NCBI GenBank assembly: GCA_015075635.1
Contig: JABTUA010000003.1
Location: 1,302,001-1,366,000, forward strand
DNA from: Polyangiaceae bacterium
Lineage (GTDB): Bacteria; Myxococcota_A; Polyangia; Polyangiales; Polyangiaceae
Length of the DNA stretch: 64,000 nt
Direction: 5' to 3'
The notes below the pieces were generated by a model. It ran no database searches and was not told the DNA's origin. It saw only the letters and a program-made list of their open reading frames with translations. A program made the position numbers and the translations under genes. Positions 34,002 to 43,912 of this stretch are shown here, in pieces. Every line of letters begins with the position of its first letter. Positions within the stretch are counted from its first letter, which is position 1.

Positions 34002-37000
34002 TCGAGCGGCGCACCCAGGCATTGGACGATGCAGGAGTCCTCCCGACCGTCGGTGCCCAGCATGCAGGTGAGGAGGTCGTTCGTCGCGGCGCTCGGCTTC
34101 GGTCGCGGCTTGCCGCAAGCGCTCGCGCACTCCAGGCGCGCGGCCGCCAGAGGCTGCTCGCTGTAGAAGGCCCGAGCCAGGCAGTCCGTGAGGCAGGCGA
34201 GCTCACCTTCGCCCGACGGGCCACCGAGGCTGCACCGATCGGGCGGGAGGCAGGCTCGAAGCTCGTTGCAGCAGCGCGCTCTGATGCACGCCTGGCAGTC
34301 GTCGATGATGTTCGGCTCCGCCGTGTCGCAGATCCCCTGACCACCGAGATCCGTCGAGTCCCACTGCGCACCAGCATCACCGCACCCGGAGCCACCGTGG
34401 TGCGGGACGCACACCTGCACGTTGCCTCTGCACTCGCGACCTGACGGATCTCGGGCGGTGAAGCCGACGTGATAGACGCGTCCGTCGCCGGTCCCCGAGC
34501 GCTCGGCGCGGAGGCGGACGGGGAAGCCCGAGCCGCCGATGACGGCGTCGGGCCCAGTGTTGCCCTGTCCGGGCGAAGCCTGCGGCTCGTCCTGCTGAAC
34601 GTCAGTGACCTGAAGCTCGAGAGGTCCTGCACCTCCCGAGACTCCGGTGATGTTGACGCCGACCAACGCTCCGCTGGGTGGCCAGACGGTGGCCGGAGAT
34701 GCCACCGCCGCCGAGCAGTCCGGCCCCGCCGCAAACGCGATCGGAATCGCGACGACCTTCGGGTCGGAGTCACCGCCGTCACCGAGCTGCCCGTTGGAGT
34801 CGTCACCCCAGCCCCAGAGGCTCCCGACCGCGTGCGTGTGGTTCGACCCTGCCGCGATGGCCGTCGCATCCCGCAGGAACCCAGTTGGGCTGCACGGTGC
34901 GCGGACCTCGGCGGGCACCGCCCGGGCGGCGAACGTCTCGTCTCCCAGCTGGCCCCGGGAGTTCCCCCCCCATGCGAGCACGCTGCCGAGCTCGGTCAGG
35001 GCCGTCGAGTGCAGAGCGCCCGCGCGCACCGCCTTGACGTTGACCGCGTTCAGCACGGCCGTGGCGACGTCGCGATTCGTGGTCGTTCCGTCGCCAAGCT
35101 GCCCCTCGGAGTTGTCTCCCCACGCGCGGACGGAACCGTCGGCCCGCGCGGCGAGGGAGTGGCGCGCGCCAGCGGCGATCTCGGACGCAGACAGGAACCC
35201 GGTCACATCGACGGGATCGATCACACGCACGGGGACGGTGGACGACGCGGACGCGCCGCTCCCTGCGCCCAGCTGTCCGGAGTCGTTCGCTCCCCAAGCC
35301 CAGACCCGGCCGTCGGCGCGCAGGGCCAGAGCGTGACGACCGCCCGCCGCGATCCGCACCACGCCGGCCTGACCCGAGACGTCGAAGGCCTGCACGCGGT
35401 GCTGCTGGGAGTCCGCGACGAAGATACGGGAGCCCAGCACGGCCGTGCTGATGGGCGCCTGGAATTTCCCGTCTCCGGTGCCTGGTCCTCCGAGCACAGC
35501 GAGGAACGAACCACCTGCGGTGAAGATCTGCGCGCGCTTGTTGCCTGCCTCTGTGACGATCACTCGGCCGAGCTCATCGACATCGACGTCCACCGGCGAG
35601 TCGAGCTGCCCGGGGCCGCTTCCGAACGAGCCCCATTTGCCCAGGAAGGTCCCCTCCTTCGAGAAGCGCTGGAGCCGATGGTTTCCTGTGTCCGCGACGT
35701 AGAGCGCCGAGGTGTCCGGGTCGCAGGCCACGGCCCGCGGCCCCGACAGCTGGCCGTCACCGCTGCCCAGCCCCCCGAAGTACCCCGCCGCACAGGTCCG
35801 CTCCGCCCCGACCGCTGACACCTCCGTGGTGCCCGAGGGGCAGGTCGAAGAGAACGCCACGTGGACGAAGCGCTGAACGCGGTGGTTGCCGGCGTCGGCT
35901 ACGAACACCTCGCCCCCGGTACCGGCCGCGAGCCCGCTCGGGCTGGCCAGCTCTCCGTTGCCGCTGCCGTAGCTGCCCCAGCGGGTCACGAAGCAGACAC
36001 GCGCCCCCGACGAGAGGACCTCCACCGTCGCCGGGGGGCAACTCTGGGACGCCGCGACGATCGCAAACTTCTGGATCTCCATCGCGGCGGGGTCGAGCAC
36101 GTACAGTGCAGTGCCGTCGCGCCGGGCCGCAGCGTGCAAGCCGCTGGATCCGAGGAACTGGCCCGGTCCGGTGCCGGTCGCGCCGAAGACCGCAACGAGC
36201 GTGCCGTCCGGCAGAAATCGCTGCACCCTGTTGGTCTGGTCGGCGACGAAGACGCTGCCGGCGTCAGTGGCCACGCCGCGGGGTTGGTCGAGCTGGCCGT
36301 CGCCAGATCCGAAGCTACCGAAGCCGAGCGCGAACGCGCTGGAGACGCTCTCGAGGCCACGAACCCTGACCGGCGTGAAGCGCGAGGACCGCGTGCCGTC
36401 GCCCAGCTGCCCATCGTCGTTGGCACCCCACGCCCACACGCTTCCATCCTGGCCAAGGGCGAGGGAGAAGTCATCTCCTGCGGCGATGGCGCTCACTGGC
36501 GGCAGGCCCGCAACCTGGGCAGGGACCTCCGTCGCGGTCACGTCGTCACGCCCGAGCTGACCGGCGGAGTTCAGGCCGGCGGCCTTCACGACGCCGGCGT
36601 CGAAGAGCGCGAGCGAGTGACCGGCCCCGATGGCCACCTCCGAGGCCCCGGAATACGCCGGGACCGGCGTGGCCGTCGCGACGTTCGCGCCCGCCGGCAG
36701 GGCGAGCTGCCCGTGCGTGTTGTCGCCCGCGCCACGCACGGTTCCGTCACCCGAAACGAACAGCGTGCTCGAGCCGCCGGCTGCGACTCGAGACACCCCG
36801 CTCTCGCTCACGACGCACTTCGCGGTTGCCGGTGGCTGGCCGCCGAACCCACAGTCCGACGAGCTCACCGGCAAGGCGCGCAGGACTCGCCCGGTGCGCG
36901 ACACCCCCCACACGACGGTCTGGAAGACGGAAGCATAGGTTTTCGTGTCGCACTCGACGTCGTGCAGGTGCAGCGCCTTCTGCCACGGCGTGACCGGGAC

Positions 37001-39328
37001 GCTCGAGATCTCGTTCGAGACCAGCATCGATCGGGAGTCGCGGTACCCGACGCCGAAGCCGCGGCGGTTGCAGGCGATCAGCTCGCCCGCGCCGCTCAGG
37101 ATCAAGGCCGACGGCTCGACGGTCCAGGGCTTCGAGTAGTTTGCCGCACACCGCCGGGAGAGCTTGGTCAGGTATTTGAAGGACCAGGTTCCGGGCGTGC
37201 TCTCGCCGAAGTAGTCGATGCGATCGTCACCGCAGGAATAGCCCGGGGAGAAGCAGCTGTTCGTCACGAGCACGCCGAACTCGCCGCTGACGTCGTCCCA
37301 CGCGACGCCGGTGGCAATCCCGCTCTGGGCGCGCGTGGCCAGGACCGAGGTGGTCGGCGTGCCGGACGACGACAGTCCAATCCGGACCACGTCGTAGTTC
37401 CCCTTCGGATCGTTGGGGCTCCTCAGGCCGATCAGATCCTGCTTCGACGCTCGATAGGCCAGCGCACGCCACTCGGACGTTCCCGTCATGCTGAGGGTCT
37501 TCCGAACTTGCCCCGTGAGCGGATCGAGCAGCTTGAGCTGGTTCGCCTTCGTCGCTCCCGGGCAATCAATGACCAGCAACGTCGGGTCCGACAGCCCGAC
37601 GACGCTTCCAGGAATCACGGCGACCCCGCGCGTAGAGGTGTACGCCGTCAGTGACGGGAACGTCGAGTTGTAGTTGCCGGGGACGATGTACGCGATGCCG
37701 TTGCCACACTCGGCGGGGATCTCGATGCTCGGCGCAAGCCCTCCGGAGAGCGTGGCGCCCTGCCCAGGGTCCGTGGACGGCGTTCCCATGAGCACGTCGG
37801 CATGCGTCCCCGAAGAGCTGAACGCACGAACGTCGTCCAGCCCGTCGGAGTTGAAGTCACCGACCAAGGTCCCGATGTACTGGTCCATCCCGAAGAAGGC
37901 CTGCGAGACCGCCAGCGGATTCTTGAGCTTGGTGAGGTTCACCCCCTCGAGGTAGACCGTCGCGTAGCCAGGGAGCTGGACGATGATGTCGTGCGCGCCG
38001 TCGCCGTTGAAGTCGCCGATGTATGCTGTGGCGGCGACCTGACCAAGGGGCAAGAAGGCCGGAATCGGCGTCGGGATCGGGCAGCCCTCGCACTTCTGTC
38101 CAGACGAGAGCTCGATGTCGAGCGCCCACACCAGGAAGCTGACGACGAAGGTGATCTTGTCCGGCAGGCCATCACCGTCCAGGTCGGCGTACACCGTCGG
38201 GGTCGCCGGCAGGCTGGGCACGTTGCCAATTTCAAGGATGTCTGTGGCGGTGGTGAAGCCAGCCCCGGGACAACCCGTCGAGTCGCTGCACGGCGGCTTC
38301 GGTGCGACTCGCGCGCAGCCTGCGGGCGTGTCCAGGTAGAAGTCCTCCACCGGGACTGTGCCCAGGATCCCCGTCACCAGACCCGTGGCGACATCGATCA
38401 CGGGAGCGCCGCTGTCCCCCTGGAGGGCGTCGCTCGAGAACGTGAACGTGTTTGCGGTCGGGTCGATGAACTTGACCGTTCCGGTGGGCGTGATCTTGAG
38501 CGGGAAGCCCGCGCCGTGGCCAGCGACCGTCGCCTGTTGGTTGACCGCCAGCGTGTTGGTCCGGCGCACGTCCAGCAAATGGCGACCTCGAACCACGCGA
38601 TCGGCCTTGAAGAGCGTGAAGTCCGAGTCGTCGCCTTTCGGATTGGACAGGGGCTCCGCGCGCGAGACGACATCCTTGCACTTGTAGACGTCCCACTTGC
38701 GGCGCAGCGCAAACGGGAGCGCTACGGTCGGGTGCTCCGTCCCGAAGGAGCGGACTTGGTATCCGAACGCGAACTCCACGTCCTTGCACTCGCGCCCTTT
38801 CTCCGACCCGGCGGCGCCCGTTGCCTTGAGGCAGTGGCCTGCGGTGAGGAAGAGCTCTTCGCCGGCGGAGGTCTGAGGTAATCGGAACACGGTGCACGCC
38901 TTCTCCGCGCGGAGCACCGTCTCCTGTGCGAACTTCTCGTCCTGACACAGACCGTAGCCTTTCTCGGGTGCCACGGTCGAGAACACGGGGCCCTTCGTGG
39001 CGAGGGCCGTGTTCAGGTAGCAGGCGTCGGGAAACGTTGACTTCAGGCACAGCGCGTCCTTCGGGAATTTGCCGGAGGTCACACTGTCAGGGGGACCGGC
39101 CATCACGCCGACGGCGTCGGCCCAGGCCCGCGCCGCCGCAGTCACCGTGGGATCGATCGGGTTCTTCCGGTCATCCGTCCCGAAGATGACCGGTTCGCCG
39201 GTGCGGCCCATGGAACCGCGACTATTCGAGCAAGCGATCTGCACGACACCGAACGCCATAAGGAACAACCCCACCAGGTGCTGCGTGCTGCGTGCTGCGT
39301 GCTGCGTGCTGCGTGCTGTGCTGCGCAT
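33998..39328 (-). CDS. Giant secreted trypsin-like protease with FG-GAP, RCC1 and NHL repeats
   Basis: A 1776-residue exported protein. Signal peptide and Cys33 (VVQIAC) are at the N-terminus. An S1 protease domain (about 110-350) has the triad FLTAGHC (His165), GDDSDFTLF (Asp236) and QGDSGAPV (Ser306). FG-GAP/VCBS calcium-type blades follow (ADLDGDGLPDK, GDFNGDGAHDI, GDFNSDGLDDV; about 380-520). RCC1 propeller repeats (e.g. VWAWGANDDGQLGDGTRS) alternate with a block of NHL repeats (e.g. VFVADAGNHRVQRF) through roughly 830-1590. A Cys-rich end finishes the protein. The gene's first codons lie in a heptanucleotide repeat. A surface protease displaying large binding propellers is inferred. Confidence 0.88.
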   Translation of the reverse strand: MRSTARSTQHAARSTQHLVGLFLMAFGVVQIACSNSRGSMGRTGEPVIFGTDDRKNPIDPTVTAAARAWADAVGVMAGPPDSVTSGKFPKDALCLKSTFPDACYLNTALATKGPVFSTVAPEKGYGLCQDEKFAQETVLRAEKACTVFRLPQTSAGEELFLTAGHCLKATGAAGSEKGRECKDVEFAFGYQVRSFGTEHPTVALPFALRRKWDVYKCKDVVSRAEPLSNPKGDDSDFTLFKADRVVRGRHLLDVRRTNTLAVNQQATVAGHGAGFPLKITPTGTVKFIDPTANTFTFSSDALQGDSGAPVIDVATGLVTGILGTVPVEDFYLDTPAGCARVAPKPPCSDSTGCPGAGFTTATDILEIGNVPSLPATPTVYADLDGDGLPDKITFVVSFLVWALDIELSSGQKCEGCPIPTPIPAFLPLGQVAATAYIGDFNGDGAHDIIVQLPGYATVYLEGVNLTKLKNPLAVSQAFFGMDQYIGTLVGDFNSDGLDDVRAFSSSGTHADVLMGTPSTDPGQGATLSGGLAPSIEIPAECGNGIAYIVPGNYNSTFPSLTAYTSTRGVAVIPGSVVGLSDPTLLVIDCPGATKANQLKLLDPLTGQVRKTLSMTGTSEWRALAYRASKQDLIGLRSPNDPKGNYDVVRIGLSSSGTPTTSVLATRAQSGIATGVAWDDVSGEFGVLVTNSCFSPGYSCGDDRIDYFGESTPGTWSFKYLTKLSRRCAANYSKPWTVEPSALILSGAGELIACNRRGFGVGYRDSRSMLVSNEISSVPVTPWQKALHLHDVECDTKTYASVFQTVVWGVSRTGRVLRALPVSSSDCGFGGQPPATAKCVVSESGVSRVAAGGSSTLFVSGDGTVRGAGDNTHGQLALPAGANVATATPVPAYSGASEVAIGAGHSLALFDAGVVKAAGLNSAGQLGRDDVTATEVPAQVAGLPPVSAIAAGDDFSLALGQDGSVWAWGANDDGQLGDGTRSSRFTPVRVRGLESVSSAFALGFGSFGSGDGQLDQPRGVATDAGSVFVADQTNRVQRFLPDGTLVAVFGATGTGPGQFLGSSGLHAAARRDGTALYVLDPAAMEIQKFAIVAASQSCPPATVEVLSSGARVCFVTRWGSYGSGNGELASPSGLAAGTGGEVFVADAGNHRVQRFVHVAFSSTCPSGTTEVSAVGAERTCAAGYFGGLGSGDGQLSGPRAVACDPDTSALYVADTGNHRLQRFSKEGTFLGKWGSFGSGPGQLDSPVDVDVDELGRVIVTEAGNKRAQIFTAGGSFLAVLGGPGTGDGKFQAPISTAVLGSRIFVADSQQHRVQAFDVSGQAGVVRIAAGGRHALALRADGRVWAWGANDSGQLGAGSGASASSTVPVRVIDPVDVTGFLSASEIAAGARHSLAARADGSVRAWGDNSEGQLGDGTTTNRDVATAVLNAVNVKAVRAGALHSTALTELGSVLAWGGNSRGQLGDETFAARAVPAEVRAPCSPTGFLRDATAIAAGSNHTHAVGSLWGWGDDSNGQLGDGGDSDPKVVAIPIAFAAGPDCSAAVASPATVWPPSGALVGVNITGVSGGAGPLELQVTDVQQDEPQASPGQGNTGPDAVIGGSGFPVRLRAERSGTGDGRVYHVGFTARDPSGRECRGNVQVCVPHHGGSGCGDAGAQWDSTDLGGQGICDTAEPNIIDDCQACIRARCCNELRACLPPDRCSLGGPSGEGELACLTDCLARAFYSEQPLAAARLECASACGKPRPKPSAATNDLLTCMLGTDGREDSCIVQCLGAPLE
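39278..39319. repeat. Heptanucleotide tandem repeat (GTGCTGC)n inside the signal-peptide coding region
   Basis: Five perfect copies of GTGCTGC (39278-39312) and a sixth with one change (39313-39319), directly inside the start of the 1776-codon gene. On the coding strand they encode the basic n-region of the signal peptide (ARSTQHAARSTQH). A unit of 7 is not a multiple of 3, so gain or loss of one copy would put the gene out of frame. Confidence 0.9.
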
Positions 39329-39375
39329 GAGCCGACCCTCCCGGTAGGTGTGATCGACGCTACGGTGTCGCCCTC

Positions 39376-39534
39376 ACCCGCGTCAACGTGTTCGAGTGGT
39401 GCGCGTTCCACCGACATCACGTGGCGTCACTCTTGACGCGCCCATCCGCGCCCCGCGACGAGGCGGGGGGGCTGCACCTACCGGGTGGCGCTCGGCTCGC
39501 TCCTCTTGCAGCTCCAGTGGCCTTCGATGATGGG
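39376..39534. repeat. ~160-bp direct repeat, copy 2, with orphan gene tail
   Basis: Near-identical to 33048-33208. On the minus strand it encodes SGLPIIEGHWSCKRSEPSAT and stop, matching the end of the lipoprotein at 33150, but no gene body precedes it. It is therefore the tail of a lost paralogue or a copied cassette end. The same nested dyads are present. The remaining bases up to 39687 hold nothing I recognise. Confidence 0.8.
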
Positions 39535-39687
39535 GAGGCCGCTACCTGCCGTTTCCCCAAGGCGCGGCGGTCGTTCGACGTCGGCGTCGAACAAATGAAT
39601 TCGCGGACGTGCAGCTGCCGCGAGCGGCGGCCCGAAAGCGCTAACTCCAGCCATGCCTTCTCGGTCCCGTTTCCCGAGCGGCGCAGC

Positions 39688-40185
39688 TCACGGGTTCCAG
39701 GTTTCGCCGACCGTCTCCGCGAGCACGCGTCGAACCAGCTCGTCGTCCAGGTAGAAGCCGGCTTCGCGCAGCGCACGCAGCACCGACGATGCGGATGGGA
39801 TCCTGCCCGCCAGTCGCGCGAGCACGACCACGCCCAGCGTCCCGATGACCGCGATCCCGAGGACTCGTGCCGCGGCGCGTGCCTCCCCGTCGTCCACGAC
39901 GGCTCGCGCACTACGTTGCCTTGCGAGCGACAGGACGGCTGATTCGCCTGGCCCAAGCCCCCACTCCAGCACCTCCGTGACCGGGGACACAGCGATGGCC
40001 GCCCCGCCGAAGCCGCGTTCGATAGCCATCCGCGCGGCGTCTCCGGCTGGGCCGGCAACTATCTCGGCGACGACAGCTTCGGGGATCGCGACGGCCCGAT
40101 CCGAGCCTTCGAGAAGCTGAAGCTGACCGACCTTCGCCAGCGTGATCAAAGGCGAGGCGTTGACCGCCCACAGCTCACGGCTCAT
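39688..40185 (-). CDS. PIN-domain toxin (DUF3368 type)
   Basis: A 165-residue PIN-like nuclease. It has VNASPLITLAKVGQLQLLEG at the N-terminus (first acidic/Ser site), GLGPGESAVLSLA (acidic Glu) and VVDDGEARAAARVLGIAVIG (paired Asp). The tail is LARLAGRIPSASSVLRALRE, as in DUF3368 proteins. PIN toxins cut RNA with Mg2+. The gene starts inside the end of the antitoxin gene (11-base overlap). The antitoxin family is the usual partner of DUF3368 toxins. Confidence 0.85.
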   Translation of the reverse strand: MSRELWAVNASPLITLAKVGQLQLLEGSDRAVAIPEAVVAEIVAGPAGDAARMAIERGFGGAAIAVSPVTEVLEWGLGPGESAVLSLARQRSARAVVDDGEARAAARVLGIAVIGTLGVVVLARLAGRIPSASSVLRALREAGFYLDDELVRRVLAETVGETWNP

Positions 40186-40432
40186 GTGAACGAACCGACT
40201 CGATCAGCTCGTCTTCCGTTTCCTGGAACGGAGAGACGCCATGCCGGCCAAGCGCGTCGATGAACTCGGCCCGCGATACCCCAGCGATCTCGGCCGCCCT
40301 CCCTTGGCTCACGCGCCGCATCTCGTACCACTTGATGGCCGCAGCCAGACGCAGCTCGCGGGTGAACGCCTCAGGGTCGCGACGAACGCTGGCCAAGGTT
40401 CCTTCGTGAAGCTCGAACGAGATGTGGATCAT
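40175..40432 (-). CDS. UPF0175-family antitoxin
   Basis: An 85-residue protein with the UPF0175 pattern: ELRLAAAIKWYEMRRVSQGR (about 26-45), AAEIAGVSRAEFIDALGRHG (helix-turn-helix, about 46-65), and a short C-terminal tail (SPFQETEDEL). It both binds DNA and neutralises the PIN toxin that overlaps its 3' end. Its own ATG overlaps the stop of a 59-codon reading frame just upstream (ATGA), which suggests a three-gene transcript. Confidence 0.85.
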   Translation of the reverse strand: MIHISFELHEGTLASVRRDPEAFTRELRLAAAIKWYEMRRVSQGRAAEIAGVSRAEFIDALGRHGVSPFQETEDELIESVRSHEP

Positions 40433-40608
40433 GAGGCGGTTCCTGACGGGGGTCGCTCTGGATCAGGCGATGACGCCAGCCACGGGGCAAGCTCATCGTC
40501 GAGGTCGCTCTCGTCCCAAGATCCCCAAGAGTCGCGCGCACGCAGACGAGCCAGATCCCCCGGCCCCAACGGGGCGTCCTCGGGTGGTGGCGGCTTGGTG
40601 GGATTCAT
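40429..40608 (-). CDS. Small ORF upstream of and coupled to the antitoxin
   Basis: A 59-codon frame, Pro- and Asp-rich (MNPTKPPPPEDAPLGPGDLA; ESDLDDELAPWL), whose stop overlaps the antitoxin ATG. The product is acidic and probably disordered. The overlap favours expression, but the frame could also be the end of a longer open frame that begins at 41007. Function unknown. Confidence 0.4.
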   Translation of the reverse strand: MNPTKPPPPEDAPLGPGDLARLRARDSWGSWDESDLDDELAPWLASSPDPERPPSGTAS

Positions 40609-41013
40609 CGCGATCAAGGTACCACAGCACGGCGAAGCGCGCTCCCGAGGTGAGCAGGTGGGGCGCGGCAAGAAGACGTGCGGCGTCGTGGACAACGAGG
40701 TCGTGCGGCGAGTGAGCGACCACGGGCCACTGGTGCCGTAGCTGGACGTGTGACGCGCTCCCCGAAGACGCTCCGCTCGACGCATTGCTGGTCCAGCGTC
40801 GATCGCGTCCCCAACGACCTCGCCACTATCTGGCGCTGGATCGACTCCGGGGCAGAGCTTCAGCAGCTCTGCCTCCACGCCCGCTCGCACTCCGCCGCCG
40901 AAGACGTTTGCTCCGTCGACCTGCTCCCAGCCGTTCTGGAGGTACGCGTTGTCGCAGCGCGCGATGACGTCGAAGAACGCGCCGACGCGCGCCGACGCAC
41001 GCGCCATGGGGCT
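40609..41013 (-). other. Region without a clear gene; possible gene remnant
   Basis: A frame open from an ATG at 41007 runs into the small ORF above. Its first ~60 codons look protein-like (FFDVIARCDNAYLQNGWEQV), then it degrades. Another minus frame at 40493-40723 contains APHLLTSGARFAVLWYLDRD, also protein-like. Two short good pieces in two frames suggest a decayed gene. No intact gene is called here. Confidence 0.35.
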
Positions 41014-41733
41014 CTAAGGCGCGGCCTTCTCGCGCTGCATCTCGCTCTTCGCGCCGCTCACGCCCCAGGTCAAAAGCTCCGTCTTGTTCGGCTTGCCGAT
41101 CTCTTCGGACTTCACCACTCCGCTGATCGGCACCGCGGGGTGGATCCACACCCACTGGTCCGACGAAGCCTGTTTCGTCTCGACCTTCTGCTCGCGTTTG
41201 TAGGCGCCGCGGAAGGTGGCGGCGGGCACCGTCACGTCCTCCTGGGGCGCGCCGGCCAGGCTCGGGACGAAGATGTCGGCGAGCGCCCGCTTGTAGCCCT
41301 CGGCGCTGACCTTCAGGGTCTCGTCGCGCAGCTCGCGGATCTGGTCGTTCGGCATGCGGATGCGCGCGGCCTGGATGTCCAGGCCGCTCGGATCGCTGCG
41401 GCTCTTCAGCTTGACCAGGAGCTGCATCACGGTCCCGGCGTTGGCGGCGCCCCGCACGATCTCCAGCCAGTGCGCACCCTGTTCCTCGCCGACGATCTTG
41501 TAGGTGATCTCAGTGGTCGCGCCGTCGTCCATGGTGACCCGGTACTTCGACCACTGCCCGACCGCGAAGGGCGCGAGCTCCGTCGCCGCCGGGCGCGCCA
41601 CCTCGCCGCCCTGCGCCGGAGGCTCCGCCACGCTGGTGCCGGCGGTGGAGGCCGGCCCCGCGCCGTCGCCGGACGTCTTGCCGCAGGCAGCGAGCGCGAG
41701 CACCAAGCCGAGCGAGTACGGGGAGCGGGACAT
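41014..41733 (-). CDS. Lipoprotein, unknown beta-rich domain
   Basis: A 239-residue lipoprotein with lipobox VLALAAC (Cys17), then a Gly/Ala/Pro linker to about residue 55. The mature domain begins FAVGQWSKYRVTMDDGATTE, a strand pattern seen in LolA/DUF3108-type periplasmic beta-sheet proteins, and continues IVGEEQGAHWLEIVRG. The C-terminal half has SSDQWVWIHPAVPISGVVKS. I cannot assign a family firmly. It is probably periplasmic, anchored to a membrane. Confidence 0.7.
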   Translation of the reverse strand: MSRSPYSLGLVLALAACGKTSGDGAGPASTAGTSVAEPPAQGGEVARPAATELAPFAVGQWSKYRVTMDDGATTEITYKIVGEEQGAHWLEIVRGAANAGTVMQLLVKLKSRSDPSGLDIQAARIRMPNDQIRELRDETLKVSAEGYKRALADIFVPSLAGAPQEDVTVPAATFRGAYKREQKVETKQASSDQWVWIHPAVPISGVVKSEEIGKPNKTELLTWGVSGAKSEMQREKAAP

Positions 41734-42003
41734 GGCCGCCTTTTTAAGTCAGGACGACGCCTCGCGCCACTCCACGCCTCGGGTTTCGCCCTTTGGCGCC
41801 CCGTGGCTGCCGCCGCGCCCTGCCTTCATCGAGGTCGTCGTCGAGACCCACTCGGGAGACGCCAGGCGGAAGTTCCCACCTAGCGCCGGGAGTGCGCCGG
41901 CCCCGCCGGTGCTCTCGTGAGTCTCGGCCTCAGTGGCGGATCGCGATCCGCTCGTGCCAAGACAGCGGAAGTCGAGACCGGTACAATCCGCCGCGGAGGC
42001 CCC
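41734..42003. other. Intergenic region upstream of the acyl-CoA dehydrogenase
   Basis: 270 bases with no convincing gene. A 62-codon plus-strand frame (41732-41920) starts opposite the lipoprotein start and contains APWLPPRPAFIEVVVETHSG, but it has no ribosome site and stops abruptly. The GGAGG ribosome site for the next gene is at about 41994. Confidence 0.4.
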
Positions 42004-43148
<1,145 letters not shown>

Positions 43149-43279
43149 CGTTGCCTCAGCCATGTGCCTGAGGTCATGGCGCGGAGGCGAGCGATCCAGT
43201 AATCTCGTCCGTATGACGGGAAGGGGACGCCCGCAGCAATCCGAGACGCCCGCCGGGCGCCCATCACTGGTGATGGCGA

Positions 43280-43912
43280 TTGGACTCCAGCCGCCCGAGC
43301 TGGCAACCGTCGAAGCATGGTGCGGCGCGGGCGATTGCAGACGCACTTGGCGACGTCCCCCCGCCCGAATTGGTCGAGCTAGTCGTCTTGGACGTCCTGG
43401 CATCGCCTGGGCTGCTCAGCGAGGAGACTTGCCATCGCACGCGCGTGGTGTGTGTGGGCGGCACCGGGGCCACGCCGTGTGCCGCCCGCGCGCTTCGCGC
43501 AGGCGCCCTGGACTACGTCTTGCGCTCTTGTGACTCCGACGAGCTGGCGGCGCGGCTGGACGCGGCGATGTCGCGAGCCAGTCCGCTGCTCGCGACCTGC
43601 GGCGCGCGAGTCCAACTGAACGAGGATCGATGCTCCGTCTCGGCGCATGGGGACGAGCTCCTGCTGCGCCCGGCCGAATACGAGATTCTGCGCGCGCTGG
43701 TGACCGCCGACCAGAGCGCACAGTCCGCGCACGCTCTCCAGAAGCGGTGCCTCCGTGTCGCGGGCGACGGGGCCAGCGTCCGCAATCACGTCTACGAGAT
43801 CCGCGAGAGGTTCCGTCGCGCGGGATGGCCGGATCCCATCGATACTCGACGTGGCGTCGGATATCGCATCACCGGCGGCCTGTTCTTCGTGCCCGGTGAG
43901 GTCGCGCGATGA
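43280..43912 (+). CDS. OmpR/PhoB-type winged-helix regulator with incomplete receiver
   Basis: A 210-residue regulator. Residues ~30-105 look like the second half of a receiver domain (LVVLDVLASPGLLSEE; AARALRAGALDYVLRSCDSD), with an Asp after beta-3 but without the usual N-terminal acidic pair. Residues ~115-205 are an OmpR-type winged helix: LLLRPAEYEILRALVTADQS, GASVRNHVYEIRERFRRAGW, DTRRGVGYRITGG. The TTG start at 43280 is weak. The missing beta-1/alpha-1 appears to lie in another frame from ATG 43213 (PSLVMAIGLQPPELATVEAW), so a frameshift is likely. The stop overlaps the serpin ATG (ATGA), tying the regulator to the serpin. Confidence 0.75.
   Translation: MDSSRPSWQPSKHGAARAIADALGDVPPPELVELVVLDVLASPGLLSEETCHRTRVVCVGGTGATPCAARALRAGALDYVLRSCDSDELAARLDAAMSRASPLLATCGARVQLNEDRCSVSAHGDELLLRPAEYEILRALVTADQSAQSAHALQKRCLRVAGDGASVRNHVYEIRERFRRAGWPDPIDTRRGVGYRITGGLFFVPGEVAR

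Noticed and set aside
39278-39319. A CRISPR-like array or satellite at the repeated GTGCTGC
   Set aside because: The unit is 7 bases with no spacers; it is a simple tandem repeat inside a coding region.
33048-39534. An insertion sequence bounded by the 160-bp repeats
   Set aside because: No transposase or integrase lies between them, and the repeats are direct and contain gene tails, so a classical IS is not supported.
41732-41920. A 62-codon plus-strand frame before the acyl-CoA dehydrogenase
   Set aside because: It contains one protein-like stretch but has no ribosome site, overlaps the lipoprotein start on the other strand and ends abruptly; too weak to call a gene.
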